Part shown: positions 1 to 13,068 of the stretch, in pieces
How the letters are laid out: each line of letters opens with the position of its first letter
How positions within the stretch are numbered: the stretch's first letter is position 1
Assembly: GCA_025331565.1 (NCBI GenBank)
Contig: JAFREQ010000035.1
Location: 3,162,001-3,226,000, forward strand
DNA from: Holacanthus passer
Lineage: Eukaryota > Chordata > Actinopteri > Pomacanthidae
Direction: 5' to 3'
DNA length: 64,000 nt
Made by a program: the position numbers and the translations under genes
Notes under the pieces: model-generated
Told to the model about the DNA's origin: nothing
Seen by the model: the letters and a program-made list of their open reading frames with translations, nothing else
The model's database searches: none

Positions 1-1140
1 TGCAACAACAGTGAAAAGAGGAAAGGGAGTACTGCAAGGTTTTATAGCTGCAATCTGTCAGCCTATCTCCTCTCTTCCTCTTTCGTCAAGTGCAAATACA
101 GTTTGTTTTGACCGGCCGTTCATTTTCACGACCGTGTTCGAGATTTCTGCAATCATCGTACCTGAGACATGGCTCTGGGCGAGTGGCATGCGTCCTTGAT
201 TTAGAAATTATTGTCATCCTTCACGTATCAGCTTTAAACCTCTGTGGCGCTCAGACGCTTGTAATTGCTGTAACTTCCTGGGCAATGTTGTTTGAAGAGA
301 TAATTATGGACTCTGATAACGAGGGGAAAAAGGGCTTGGCTACATCCTACAGAGTACTTCTTTTTCTTTACAGTCTTCCCCCTCTGTGAAAGCAGTTATT
401 GAAGACCGCACCGCACAATTATCTCAGTATCTGTCTCCTCTGGTGTAATGTCAAGTTTCAACTTTAAGTCTTTAATTGACAAATGGATCATAATTGGATG
501 GAAGATGTTTTGAGTGTCAGCTTGAACCCTGGATTGTGGAAATTTCCAGCTCTTTTGAGCAAACGAGGTATGTGTTTGTACTAAGGCTAAGCGGTAGGCA
601 GAGACAGAAGGGGTGTAGTAAATAAATCACATTCACAGCTGTCACGCAGGAATCTGTAAATCTGTGAGGTTACAGGAAATGAACTCACAAGGACACTGAG
701 AAACAAAATATATATTCTGTGAATCCTGTGAAAAGAAAAAAAGCCTTCAGTGTTCATTGGTCTGCATCTTTATGTGTTTGTGTGTCTGTTGTCCAAGTCG
801 ACATCTGTCAGTTAATTCTACTGAAGGAAGTTTAGGAAATGTGCTTATTTGTTTTTTAAGATTAGCACATTTCTCAAAATCTCCAACTATTTCTTTAACA
901 ATGTATATCTTCTAAAATGTTAAGTTTGTGTTTTATTTTGTTTGTCAGACACAAGGTATGTCATTATATTATATTCTTGTCAACTGAAGAACCTTCGTTC
1001 TTCTTAGTACAATTGCGTCATAACACTTATGTAAAAAAACTGTTATTTATAGAAGCACTATACTGTACTTGACTGAGACCTTCATGCCGTATCACTTCAT
1101 TTTCAGTAATCGATTTGCTGATGTTTTTCTCTTTTCTTAG
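1..1140. other. Intron or upstream sequence of the PEAK-family gene
   Basis: No conserved coding sequence was seen. The stretch ends in a pyrimidine-rich splice acceptor (ttttctcttttcttag) immediately before the first coding exon at 1141. It is best read as the intron that joins this exon to N-terminal exons left of the window. Confidence 0.6.
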
Positions 1141-4100
1141 GTTCCCGAGATGCTACACGGATGTCATGCTCCTCTCCATTTACCAGGAGTCCAGTGGCCT
1201 CAGCTCCAGGGTCTCCTCACCCGCCCTCCTTCAACAGCTTAACCAACCAGCCGCCTCCACTCCCGGAGAAGAAAATGGTCAACCGCACCGTGTCGGCTCC
1301 CGATAGCGCAAACGGAAAACCCTTTGTCCGAGCCTACCCACGCCTCCCGTTCACCGGCTCGGAGAGCAATGTGTGTCGACCTGCTGATGCTAATTCCCGA
1401 TCCAGTTTACCGTCCAGCCCTGTTGACCCGAGACCCATTTTCTCTTCTAACGAGTCTCTGGAGCGTTGCCATGCCCTGCTAGGCCGAACCTCGAGGTCCC
1501 GGACACTGGATGAACCGCTGAAGACTCACGGGCGTCTGGGCGTCCACTGTCGAAGCAGCGTCACCTGCTCCTCTTCCCCCCAACTCAGCGTTCCCTTCTC
1601 AGCCTCAGAACCGGGTCTGGCACCAAATCTGGGCTCCAGCCTGCAGCTTCAGACCCTTCTGAGTAACATAGACAGCAGAGAGGGAGTTTACTCCAAACTG
1701 GGAGGCCTGTACGCAGAGTCTCTGCGGCGCTTGGCCCTAAAATGTGAGGATCACTTCACTCGCTCCCAGAGGAACCCGCTTCGGTTTGAGGAGAGCAACT
1801 GGTCTCTGTTCAGGCTTACCTCTAACAAGCCGAGCTGCAATGCAGGAGATGCTGTGTACTACTCTGCTGCCTGTGCTTCAGACCCCAGCAACTCCTATGC
1901 TGTAAAGGTAAGACATGTATTTTATTGAATTTGTTAAATATGTGTTTGATTTACTGATCACTTCCAGAACACCTTAAAGTTATAATCCTTAATATTTCAG
2001 TCCAGATTTAGTTGGTGATACCTGGTGGAATTATCTCCATATTTTTGCATCATCATCATGACTTCATACATTTTAAATGTTAAACTGATTGTTACAGGGA
2101 TTAAATAGTCTTTCAGAGTAGCTGATATTTAAACATCATTATTTCATGGATGGCCCTGACTTTGAACACTGAGTACAGGAGACAGTTACTGTGGGATTGT
2201 AAACAACTGTGGGTTCTGTGTTTGGCAGCTGGTTGCGGTGAAGAAGTTTTTGTAACGAACAGATCGTGTTTTGTCTCTCCACTCAGTTATCAAGAGAGCA
2301 GCTCACAGCTCACTCGAGATCATCTCCACTGTTTAAGGAATAATGTGCACAGTGGGTGTTGTGAATTGATCTTTTAAGCAGGGATTTGACTGTTTGAGGA
2401 TAGAATGAGGAGATTAAAATAGGGCAGTGGTCTTGTTTGTTCTTAGGCTACAGATGGGATGGCACCCACTGCAGAAAAAAAAACCTTTGGGGCGTGTAGT
2501 GTAAACAACCAGGAAGAAGGGTGTGGATTCTGTCTCACTGACCTTTGTCTCAAAGTCATTAGCGCCGTACAAAGTAGAGGCTGTTTGTACAGTATGTGTT
2601 GTGTCACGGCGTTGGTGCCCGCAGTGTTGCTTAATATCTCTAGGCCCAATTAATCTTGACATTCCAGGCAGGATTTACAGTCAGACAAACCCCTGTTTTC
2701 AAGGCCACACTTTGTACACACACACACGCACAACCCAATACACACCGTGTAGAAGGAGACCATCAGCACAAAAACTTTATGGATTGATATTCAGACGTAA
2801 TACCAGTGTGCTGAACCCCATGAAAGCAGTTTTATACCTGTTAATCACAAAGAAGAGATTATATTTATAAATCTGACCCCAACACACAATAAGAGCTCAA
2901 ACTCAAATGCAAGACATTAGTATGTTTGTTTCCAAATTCTGATGGGACATTTTACTTCACTAAAAATTCAGACACTGAGGGGCTTTTGTAGTTTACTTAA
3001 ATACAAGTTCAGTCCTGGTATCAACTAGTCTACTAATATCTCAAAAACACTTTTTTAAAAGCTTTCAGGTGAGGATTGCATTTAAATGTGCATGAGAGAC
3101 ATTGATTTCACTTGAATGAGAACTGAAGGAACTGAATTGGTATTGACCTTGGAACCTGACTAACAAGAATTCCTTTATTATGTTTCTTGGCTCCACTCCC
3201 TTCCTGTCTCTCTGTGTGAAATTCTTCTGTCCCTCCTCTCTCCCTTTCCTCTCCTTCGCTTCATCCTTTCCTCCCACTGTCCTTTGTGTTTAATTTCCTC
3301 CAGATCTGTAAGAGTCCATCCATGGAGGCCAAACAGGGCCATCTCTACGGTCTGTCAGTGCAGCAGAGCATGCCCCCCCACTTCAACCTCCAGCAGGACT
3401 GTGGCCACTTCCTCGCTTGTGTCCCCCAGAGCATGTTGCCTTCTGACGAAATCTCTTTGCCCACCACACCTGCCTCGTCACTGCCTCAGCTGTCCACGTC
3501 CACACCCGGCCAGCAGTCAGACCGAGAGCGAGTGGTGGTCATCACCTCTGAGATCCCTCAGCAGACGGCAGCTGACTTTGTTCGGGAGTGGGACGCCTTC
3601 CATAAAACTCAGCCAGAGGTCTACGAGCGCCGTGTATGTTTCCTCCTCCTGCAGCTTTGCAACGGCCTGGAGCACTTGAAGGAGCATGGGGTCACGCATC
3701 GCGATCTCTGCCTCGAAAACCTGTTGTTGGTGCCTCATCACCGCAGGCCCGCCCAGTTCCCCCAACAGACCACCGACAACAGCACCAGTAACGGTGGTGT
3801 AGACATTCAGCGTCACCTTCCCCGGCTCCTCATCAGCAACTTTGCTAAGGCCAAGCGTCGCTCCTCCGAGGACGCTGCCTCAACCACTGTGGATCCTCGC
3901 ATCAAACGTGACCACGCCAGATTGGCACCTGAGATCGTCTCAGCAGCCCAGTACCGTAAATTTGACGAGTTCCAGACAGGCATCTTGATCTATGAGCTCC
4001 TCCACCAACCCAACCCATTTGAGGTGAGTCCAGCTCTGAAGGAACAAGACTACCGCTGTGAGGACTTGCCCGCAATCCCCTCTGTCTCCCTTTACTCAGC

Positions 4101-4455
4101 TGGCCTCCAGAGGCTGGCCCAGCTCCTGCTCCAACCTGACCCCATCAAACGCATCCACATCCAGGAGGCCAAGCGCATACTGCAGAGCCTGCTCTGGGGT
4201 CCCAGGAAGGACCTGATGGAGCAGCAGTTTGAGAGACACGGACAGGATGGCGGCTTTGTTGGTGGAGCCAGACATGAGGGCCTCCTCAATTGGCTGGATG
4301 TGAAACGGGCCCTGCTGATGATGAAGTTCGCCGAGCGTTCGCTGGAGCCTGAGAGGAACGCAGAGCTGGAGGACTGGTTGTGCTGTCAGTACTTTTCCTC
4401 AGCTCACCCCCTGTCTCTCTGCCACACTGCTGAACTGCTTTACTCCCTAAAGTGA
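1141..4455 (+). CDS. prag1: PEAK-family pseudokinase scaffold, PRAG1-like (5' partial)
   Basis: Two coding exons are visible: 1141-1907 (acceptor ...cttag; donor GTAAGA; phase 0 end) and 3304-4455 (acceptor ...cctccag; stop TGA 4453-4455). The first exon is open upstream of the Met at 1161 and starts with a partial codon, so the N-terminus lies off the window. The first exon holds a disordered Pro/Ser region with QPPPLPEKK, then a SHED-type helix (around 1636-1770). It ends exactly at the beta-3 lysine (YAVK). Exon 2 carries the pseudokinase: catalytic loop HRDLCLENLLL is intact, but DFG is replaced by NFA (LLISNFAKAK). Conserved ARLAPEIVSAAQYRKFDEFQ follows, and the C-terminal SHED helices end in ELEDWLCCQY. 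PEAK1, PRAG1 and PEAK3 dimerise and recruit CSK, GRB2 and CRK as signalling scaffolds. Family membership is firm. PRAG1 is favoured by recalled similarity; PEAK3 or a fish-specific paralogue remains possible. Confidence 0.85.
1908..3303 (+). other. Intron of the PEAK-family gene
   Basis: Phase-0 intron between the beta-3 lysine codon and the rest of the pseudokinase domain. The donor is GTAAGA and the acceptor is a C/T-rich tract ending in cctccag. No repeats or other features were recognised. Confidence 0.85.
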
Positions 4456-6015
4456 TGGCACATTTTAGGGTTAAAAATGTGTGTGAGTGGATACAAAGTA
4501 ATGCGTGAATGTGTGTATGAAAAAGACCAATAAGGTTAACGTCTAGACACTCTGGATCGGTCCAGATGGTGTGATTCTTTGGAGATACTGTGAACCTACC
4601 CACCTGTTTGCGCTACTGCTACATGCATGAGAGCCACGCATCAACCTAGCCGTCCACTGTCAGTATCCTGCTACAGACTGTCAACCTAGCAAAGAAAAAA
4701 ACCTGTGAAAATTCAGCTGTTTTTAGATGTTCTTGTAACAGACATATGGACAAAATCACTAAAACATTCACTCACAGACTAGACTCACTTTGCACCAGTG
4801 ATGCTGATAATTACAGGAAGAATATGAACAGTATTCATAATCCTATAATACACTTACCAAAGTTTAATGTTTGACACTGTATTGTGTGTATTTATTAAAT
4901 ATCAATTAAGACATTTTACCCACTGAGAACAAGCTAATAATTCATAACCTTATTCTGTGTCAGCCAGCTTTGCAAAGTAATGCTGTGTCGTATCTTTGTC
5001 AATGTGCAGCTCTATTCATTTGTCCGATATCTTAATAAAAGTGAGGTCACTAGCAGACTCACACTGTTGCACCATTTTTCGGTCATGTTTATTCGTGGGC
5101 ACATAGTGCTGTACTGTAAACTGTGCAAACAACACAAATTCAACTTCTCTTTAAGCAAATCCACAGAAAGTTGCAGAATAATAGCTGTTCCTGAGTGAAT
5201 ACTGGTGTACTGGTTGGAAATGACAGGGCAGGTTTCCTTAAGTTTGTATTGTGTCACAATCTTTGTTAAACAGCATTGCATAAGAAAGACTTAGTATAGA
5301 TTAATCATAAGCCATACTGTCTAACACAACTCAATAGCAATTGGATTGACAAGACAATTGGCAATGTTGACGATGGCTTCTACTGAACGGATGCCCACTT
5401 TTTCCTCCTGCTTACTTTTAGTACATATTTAAATGTTTTGACATTTGTCACAGTGCCTTTTGTTCTTTGTATATGTTACAGTGACTCAAGCCAAATGTAA
5501 ATATTACTGATCATTCGTCCTTTGTGAAACTGGCCTTTCACAGAATGTTCTAGAAACAGTTTTGTACAGTGATTTGTAGATGAGCCCAAGCAGGTCTTTA
5601 AAAGCCATGAATATGAGCAGCAGTTAAAAAATATTTATGATATAATTTGTTATCCTGTAGTAGTCACTGGAATTTCTGTTTATTTTAATGTGGATTATCA
5701 AGTTATTTGTTTTTTTTTGGCACAGCAGCAGCTGGGTCTGTTTTTTGTTTTCTTTGTGTGAGACCTGTGTCTCATGTAGGCTACAGAGAAAATGTCAAGA
5801 TATGGGTATTTTATCTCCAGCAAAGAATTTCTTAATAAAGTCCAGAGTAGCAAGAATTGAACAGCCTGCATGCAGGTTTGTGTCCATGACCGACTGATGT
5901 TTCCAATGTGGAAGAGAAAAACAAATATGGTCAGATCTCACAACTAATACATCATTGATTTGAATTATTTTGTGTGTGCCTCACCTATTTGCATCAATAA
6001 ACTGTGCATATATTT
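4456..6015 (+). other. 3'UTR of the PEAK-family gene
   Basis: AT-rich non-coding sequence follows the stop. AATAAA signals lie at 5034-5039, 5834-5839 and 5996-6001, so two or three alternative polyadenylation sites are likely. The distal end is an inference. Confidence 0.55.
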
Positions 6016-7370
6016 TCTCACAGTATTATCTGGTGTTTCGATCTTTTTTTTTGGATGCATCCTCTTTAAAAATACAGCTATTAGCAACTGTGAAACAAAT
6101 GAACTGCCAACATTTCAACTTAGAGAAAGACAACATGGATCATAATAAACAGTGTAAACATCGATGTGACTGCACTAGTAAATGCTAGTGGTAATATGAG
6201 ATCAACATATTCATGGGCACCAACATTACCTCAATCCACAGTACAATCACCATCCTAGTCCTCAACATCAGATCATTACCGTCCTCATCAACAGTGACAG
6301 TGATCATTAAAAAAACTTTACTGCAGCAGGTACAAAGGATTTCATTAATCTCAACAAGCCTGTTGCTAAAAGAGCTCACCCAAAACATTGTACATCAAAT
6401 GATCCTCACTTTGCATGACACCCTGGCGCTTCCTACCCATTCTTTGCTCCATGATCACTTCCAGCGAGTCAGGGGTCAAACTAGCAATGGCTCCTGCCTT
6501 CCTCATCACTCCTTCCTCCTGACATGTGTTCCTTGCATATGGTAAAATTTATCAATCTTAGTCAGAGTTTTAACATTTGCACAAATTGACATTTTACGTC
6601 TTTACTAGAGATTCAAAGGACATGACAGGAAATGAGGGACAGCTTGGTGGTCCCCATGTTCCAGTAACAGAGGAAGTGTAGGGTTTTATTTTGCTGTACA
6701 ACACGAGCATGACTACATATAAAGTAAACTAGTCTTTGCTTTGTTCCTTGACTTACTCTATTTTCCATCTTGTTGCTCTAAAGAACATTATGCAAGACTG
6801 TGTGGCAGCTATTAATGAACAACCTGAACCCTGTAATAATCAGTGAAATTTGTGAAGGCATCAGTATAAATGGAAATCTTCAGCAGGAAACAAGATTACA
6901 ACTGAACACAATCTTTGTCCTAGTCCCTTAACTTTTCCAACATAATAGAATTTGTAATGCTAATTTGTGCAGGGATTAAAGCAATTTCTGCAACTTTCAA
7001 TCTGAAATAAATATAAACAGGTGCAAAAGTACTGGGCAGTGCTGGAAAACTCCAACCAGCTGAAGGAGAAGCATCTGCTGAGACACAGAGTGCATTTCGT
7101 GGATCAACACAACAGGTTGTACGTGTGGTAGAATCTCAATTTGACTTTGGAGCCTCAGGCCAAAACAGACCCCAGACTTTTCCTCCACCCCGATCCCTCC
7201 CTGAGCGCTGCCCCTCCCCGACTCCCCCCCATGCAGCTTTCTGCTTCACATCGTTCCTTCAAAACCGCTGGCTGCTCCCTTGTCATAGGTGGGACTATGT
7301 TGCTATGGTGTTTTGACCAATGAAATGGCATTTCCAGGAACGCAGTCTGTCTCCGTCTCCCCTTCACTCA

Positions 7371-7389
7371 CACACACACACACACACAC
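7371..7389. repeat. (CA)n microsatellite
   Basis: An uninterrupted CA dinucleotide run in intergenic DNA. Confidence 0.9.
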
Positions 7390-10300
7390 TCACCGAGTGA
7401 AGCAGCCTGTTGAGCAGGAATCTGAATAACCTCCTGGTAACAACATGGCTCCCTCCTTTGTTTGTCCAGTGAGCACCGGTCCAGAGGTTGCAGACTTGAT
7501 TCAAGCAAACACACATCCCGGCAAAATGTCTTCAGAACAGGACCTAAGAAGGCGAAAACAAAGACTTTCAAACAAACCTCCTACAACTTGAGAATGAATA
7601 CATTGTAAATGGAACTGCTGTGAGAAACATGATTCGAAGTAACGTAAAACATAAAAGAAAAATCCACTTTAAAAACACTCAAATTCAAATATAACTTATC
7701 ATATATTGCTGCTGTTTTACAATCAGGTCCATTTTCTTGCTTGCTTACATGGTTTCTTATAGGGATTAGTGGCCAAACATGGACATAATGTAATGACTGT
7801 ATTTCCATATTTGTTCAACCATCCACATCATTTGATTCTTTTAATCAGACATTGGGTCTTAAATTGGAAGCAGGTATGATTTTGACTAAAATCCCCATCC
7901 GAGTCCCTGCTGTGCACCAGGCCATAATTACTTTCTAATTACACTGTCATTATGTCTACTACGCCTAACTTGTTATATTATCTGCAAATCCTATTATCTC
8001 CTGCTATTGCATATATCCAAAAAGTGCACCTACCTACTTTTTTGGCACATGCACTACACCTAAATACTTCTGTAGCACCCAATACAAAGGCACAACATAT
8101 GTATTTATATGTGCACGTCAACATTTCTGTGCACGCATGCCAGTATATATACATATAAATAACTGTGGGCGGTGCACAAACTGGCACAAGACATATTTCA
8201 CCCACATTTATGTATTCACCCCATTAACAGCTTAAATATTTCATGCTCAGTGTTGGCTGGCTCAGCCGGGCCTTAGGAAAGCTATCGAGGAAAGTTCCCA
8301 GGCCAAATTTCCATTCACATTGTTATAGCGGAGCCAGCGACTGATTTGACAGTCGCCCAGAGTGCTGCTGCTCTGGTGGTTCAACATAGCTGCTTATTAG
8401 AGTGTGCTCGCTTAGCACTGCATGGTGAGGGTTTCCAAATGAAGGTGAATGGAGACGTGGGGCGGCTGGGATGTGTCCATGTTTGGAGCATAGCCTGTGG
8501 GTTCTAGTTCACTGCTGTTTGCAACTATTTGCCCACTCAAGTAAAGCACTCACCACTACTGCATGGACTGCAACAGCATGTGTCACTGTTTGGCAGATAC
8601 TAGATTCAGGCTGTAGGTTAGTTAGATATGTAGCTCAAACACTGGCTCAATAGGCCTTTTTCAGAGAAGACATTTTGACATGTCACAGTAGGAAAAGCAG
8701 AGGTGTAAATGATAAAATTAAAGATTCAGTTTCAGGGTCCTGGTATTGTTCATGCTCACTCACACTGTCATGACTTAGTTAATAAATGTTATTAGACACC
8801 TGTGTCAAAGTGTCTGCTATGAAAAAGGCCTATTAGGAAATGTACATGTCGGCATTAAAAGATTTAAGTGGCACTTCATGTTACCCAGCATCCCCTGGGA
8901 CCATGGACCCCAAAACAAGCCAACAATGTACAATCACAGCTGCAGCTCTCTACATGCGCTCTGCTGCCTGCTTCTCATGCTGACCACATTGATTCACAGA
9001 TGTGCCAGAGGCATCACAAGCTCTTATCTCACCAGACCAGAGACTGTACTGCAGGGCTCGATAGAGGTTATGCAGGACAGAGGACTTCATGGTTTGACCC
9101 CTGTGTGCTCTTCCTTTGTCTCTGTGGCTGTCTAACCTGAGGAGGGCTTTTAAGGTCCTTGTGCAATCCCACAGCTCCAATATAATATTACTATTGACTT
9201 TATTACCTTCAGTGTAGCACAACATGTTACACATCAGAGAAAGGCAACAGCCGACCTGGGAGAATATCAAGATCCCACAGAAGCAGCAGGGAAGTGAAAG
9301 GATTTGTGGCCTGCCCTGCCTCTGTTTCAGTCCTGGCTAGAAAGTGGAGGCTGTAGAAACTACTGCCTTTCTCCATAAGTAGGCTTAGCAACACTGCCTC
9401 ACAATGATCTAGACCTCTTCAGCTTCCCTCCTAGTCCTTCACACCCCGCAAGCCTTCAAGCTCTCATCAACACAGCGCTCCTGCAGTGTTTTGTGTTTTG
9501 TCCTTGAATGTGTTCTGCCCCACTTGCACTTCCCCTCGCCATGCTGCGTTTGTGTTTCTGCAACAATAAGGTCCATGAATCTTTAATAAAACAGAAGGCA
9601 GCCTTACCACTGGCAAAAGTAATACTCAAATCAATAAGCCATGGCATGAAGTGGAACAGTATGGAGGAATGAAAAGCACTGCAAATCACAGCTATTCAAA
9701 GCGTCGTCAAGGCTGTTTTAGAGCGGTGTACGTTTGAAAGGAGCAGGCGTGTCTCGATTTTAAGACATGGGTAATTATTAAGCCTCTAAATGAAACATTA
9801 CACATGCCAAAAAAATTCAACATAACTCTGCAAAAAGTGTCATAATTGACACTGTTGTTTGAAACATGCACCTGTTCTTTAACAGCAATGAAAAGTGCAT
9901 ATGTATTGGTAGCGTTTACAAAAGGTTTGCCACTTATGCACTAATGGAAACATTAGTAGCACCTTTGCATTAAGAAATCAAATCTTTGCACAAAAAAATC
10001 TAACTGCAACATAAAGTTTTTTATACACTATATTGAACAGTACCAATATATAACTGATGGAACTGTGACATCTGGTGGCTCAATATCACTACTACATTCA
10101 GATTTCTGATTGATGCAGCATTCCTTCTCTCTACTCTTTGGAGTACAGCAAGCCAAATGTATGCTGAACATAAACATTATCATTTTCTAATATTCTTGAG
10201 AAAGTCATGAATGACATTTCTCATAAGACAACACTTTTGGTATGGTACCCTTGGAGCTCAGTAGGTCTTCCTAACCCATGCTAAAGCCTCAATCTGTTTT

Positions 10301-11989
10301 GTGGAGGACATTGAATGTTTCTCTCTTCTGAGTAAGTGGCTGTTTATTACATCAAGGACAAGAGCTTTGTTTGAGAAAAGGCTGCAGGCAGCAAGGAAAC
10401 ACACTGCAGAGAAAAAGGGAATTTGAGAAATGCTACCTAAGAGCTCAGTCAAGGAAAACAAAAAAGACAGAGATGAGTGCTGACCTAGACTAAATTATGT
10501 CCCTTGTTACAATGCATTTCATCTAATGTAGATTTAATTATTCAATTAAGATTTAATAAGTCAATTATTTTGACTGGATGTTGGTGGCTGCATCATCAGT
10601 CTACAGGCCACACACATCGTGCACTGGTCAGGTGGCTGCAACCAACCAACAGACAAGAGAATAAAAAGACAACAGAACAAATGACATTATGCTCAAAATG
10701 AAGAAAACAGCGCAGCATCCTCAGCTGGATGAGGGTCTAACTCTCTCAAACACCAAACACAATGCAAGAACTAAAAAGTGAAACAAAGCACAAAAAGTAC
10801 CATGATTAAATATTCTGAAAATATATAACCTGATAAAAGTCTAATAATATTCAACCACAGCTTCAAGATTGTGCATTATAAAGTTTAAATTGAAAATCAA
10901 TTACTGTCATACAAGCATGAAACACCACTGTTGATCTGAATGACCTGATCTAAAATAGGGAGCTGCAGCATGTTTAACTTAAACTTAACTTTAAAAATGA
11001 TGAAAAATGATGTCACTTTTAAACTGCAATCAACATCAATGAAGATCAAACATAAAATGCATCTTTAACCTAATCTAAGTGTGCTTCACCTCACACTGTA
11101 GATACTGCAGTACACACAGTCCAGCATTTCTTCAGACCACATGGAACAAGGAGATGCTAGTTGTTTGTTAACATGACTTGTCAACACAGCATCTCTGTGA
11201 GTTTACACAAACACTCACACTCCAACTAAGACAAACTACAAAAGCACATTATAAAGTCACTCAGCATAAATCATAATAAGAAAGGAAATATTGACAAACC
11301 TTGTGCCCTCATCAGCCAGGTGCTAAACAAACAAAAGCACGACATCTTCCTTCACTTTGCAGCACACACCTGCCTCTTCCTACCTGCATTACTCTTTCAA
11401 AATAAAAGCACCAGCCCTCATGGAACTAAGAGAGAGCCTGAAGAAAATAACACCACCAAGACAAAAAAAATAGTCATTTACAAATAGTATTTATTTATAT
11501 AAGATCTACATATTTTAAAAATATATTTAAACTGACTTATTGTGATTCATCTGTCAAATGTTCTGAATTATTTTATATGTTTGTATATATTCTGCAGTGT
11601 TGATGTTGCAGACATGTGGCGTGTGTAGAAGAATGAAAACTTAAGAAAAACACAATTTGTCTTCTGTTCTTCCGTGTTCTTTGTGATAAACATGTATTTT
11701 GCAACATAGTGGACTTAAATAAGTGAACTACAAAGGTCCTCACAAGTGCATTTATTACTTAACTACTGTTCATGCATTCTAATTCAAGGAAGTTATCCTT
11801 AGTTTTAGGTTCATTTTATGTTATTTTAGACTTTTCCTCCACTACAATTCTGAGGAAATTTTGCACATTTTACACAACTGCATTTCTCTGACAGCTTTAG
11901 TTACTTCACAGATTACAATTTTTCACACCCTTCCTATTCAGTGAAAACCATGTATCTCCAAATGTGGTTCTTAAGTTCAATAAACTTAC

Positions 11990-12092
11990 TACTACTAACT
12001 ACTAACCCCTCTTGTATTAGCTGGAAAATACCCAGTGTAGTATTAGTGCTTTTACTTTAGTAAAGTATCTGATTACTTCTTCCACCACTGAT
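11990..12092. mobile_element. hAT-type non-autonomous transposon fragment (terminal part)
   Basis: The sequence ends in GATTACTTCTTCCACCACTG, preceded by a run of TTTTACTTTAGTAAAGTA. This matches the terminal inverted repeat of a very common teleost element that begins with CAGTGGTGGAAGAAGTA. A fuller copy of the family lies at 54703-55519. Confidence 0.55.
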
Positions 12093-12541
12093 TTTCTTTA
12101 CCTGTGACAAAAAGGTAATATGGCTGGCCCAGGTGAGCCTCGAGTCATCTCTCAGTTATGCTGCTATAGGTCTACACTGTCAGATTTCCCATGATGCACT
12201 GCGCGTCCCTCTTCTTCTTCTCTCTCTCCACCTGTATGCATTCTTAACCCATTAATGTATGTTCCTAACATGACATCTCTCTTCTGTAGGTTTGTGCTTT
12301 CTAATCTCTCCTCCTGTTACTTTCTACAGGAACTTGCACTGTGGTATTGCATGTTGCCTCTTCTCCTAGTATTTGGGTCACAGAAGCTAATGGGTCACAA
12401 AATTTGGGGGTAACACCAGTGTCAAAAACAGACAAAATGAGCCTTTAACATAACTTTTTATGACTGCCACTAGTTTCCTTAGGACATCCTGTGCTACAGT
12501 CATTATAAATTCACATCCAGAAATGTCATGAACTGCCAAAC

Positions 12542-12547
12542 TTTATT
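12542..12547 (-). terminator. Polyadenylation signal of edf1
   Basis: AATAAA on the minus strand, about 520 bases downstream of the edf1 stop codon. It sets a likely 3'UTR of 12520-13068. Confidence 0.6.
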
Positions 12548-13068
12548 TTAAGATCAAAACAAAGCACAGCATTAACACATTTCATTGTAATGACATTCAC
12601 CCACTGTCTTAAGTGTGTGAAAAAGATGCAATCAAGCACTTTTGGCTTAACATCATGCTCATAATTAAAGTTAGTCAAACTAGTTTGTTTGGTCATGAAA
12701 ACTAATTCACCTTTTATGATTTTACATCTCTATCAAAAAGTTGAATTCATCATGCCAAAGCCTAAGCAGACGTGGGTGAAAAGAAATACACAGAACTTTA
12801 AGTTTGTCATGTTGAAAAATGCATTCGATCAGTCATTTGATTATGTAGTCAAGAGTGTTTTTCTGATGACTTGTCAGTATGCAGCTTGTAAAGCAGTGGA
12901 GCACCGTGTCCTCAGGCAGGACACAGGTGAGATCAGCCCAGGAAGAGGAAGGGATGGGGGAGAGAGGAGGAGAGCTTTTGAGTGTCCTTGGAGGTGGGGT
13001 GGGGAAGTGGTTCAGGTTTTAATAACTGGGAAAGATGGGACGGGGGGGCTGATTTCGAGGCTTTGTGT

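Larger units (their letters stand above)
6016..12530. other. Intergenic region between the tail-to-tail PEAK-like and edf1 genes
   Basis: No coding exon or RNA gene was recognised. There is a (CA)n tract near 7371-7389. A promoter-like patch lies at 7280-7325 (GTTGCTATGG followed by GACCAAT). A hAT-type repeat end lies near 12050-12090 (see separate entries). The remainder is AT-rich single-copy-looking sequence. Confidence 0.5.

Noticed and set aside
3065..3277. 70-aa minus-strand frame before the second PEAK-like exon
   Set aside because: It reflects the complement of the C/T-rich splice acceptor tract.
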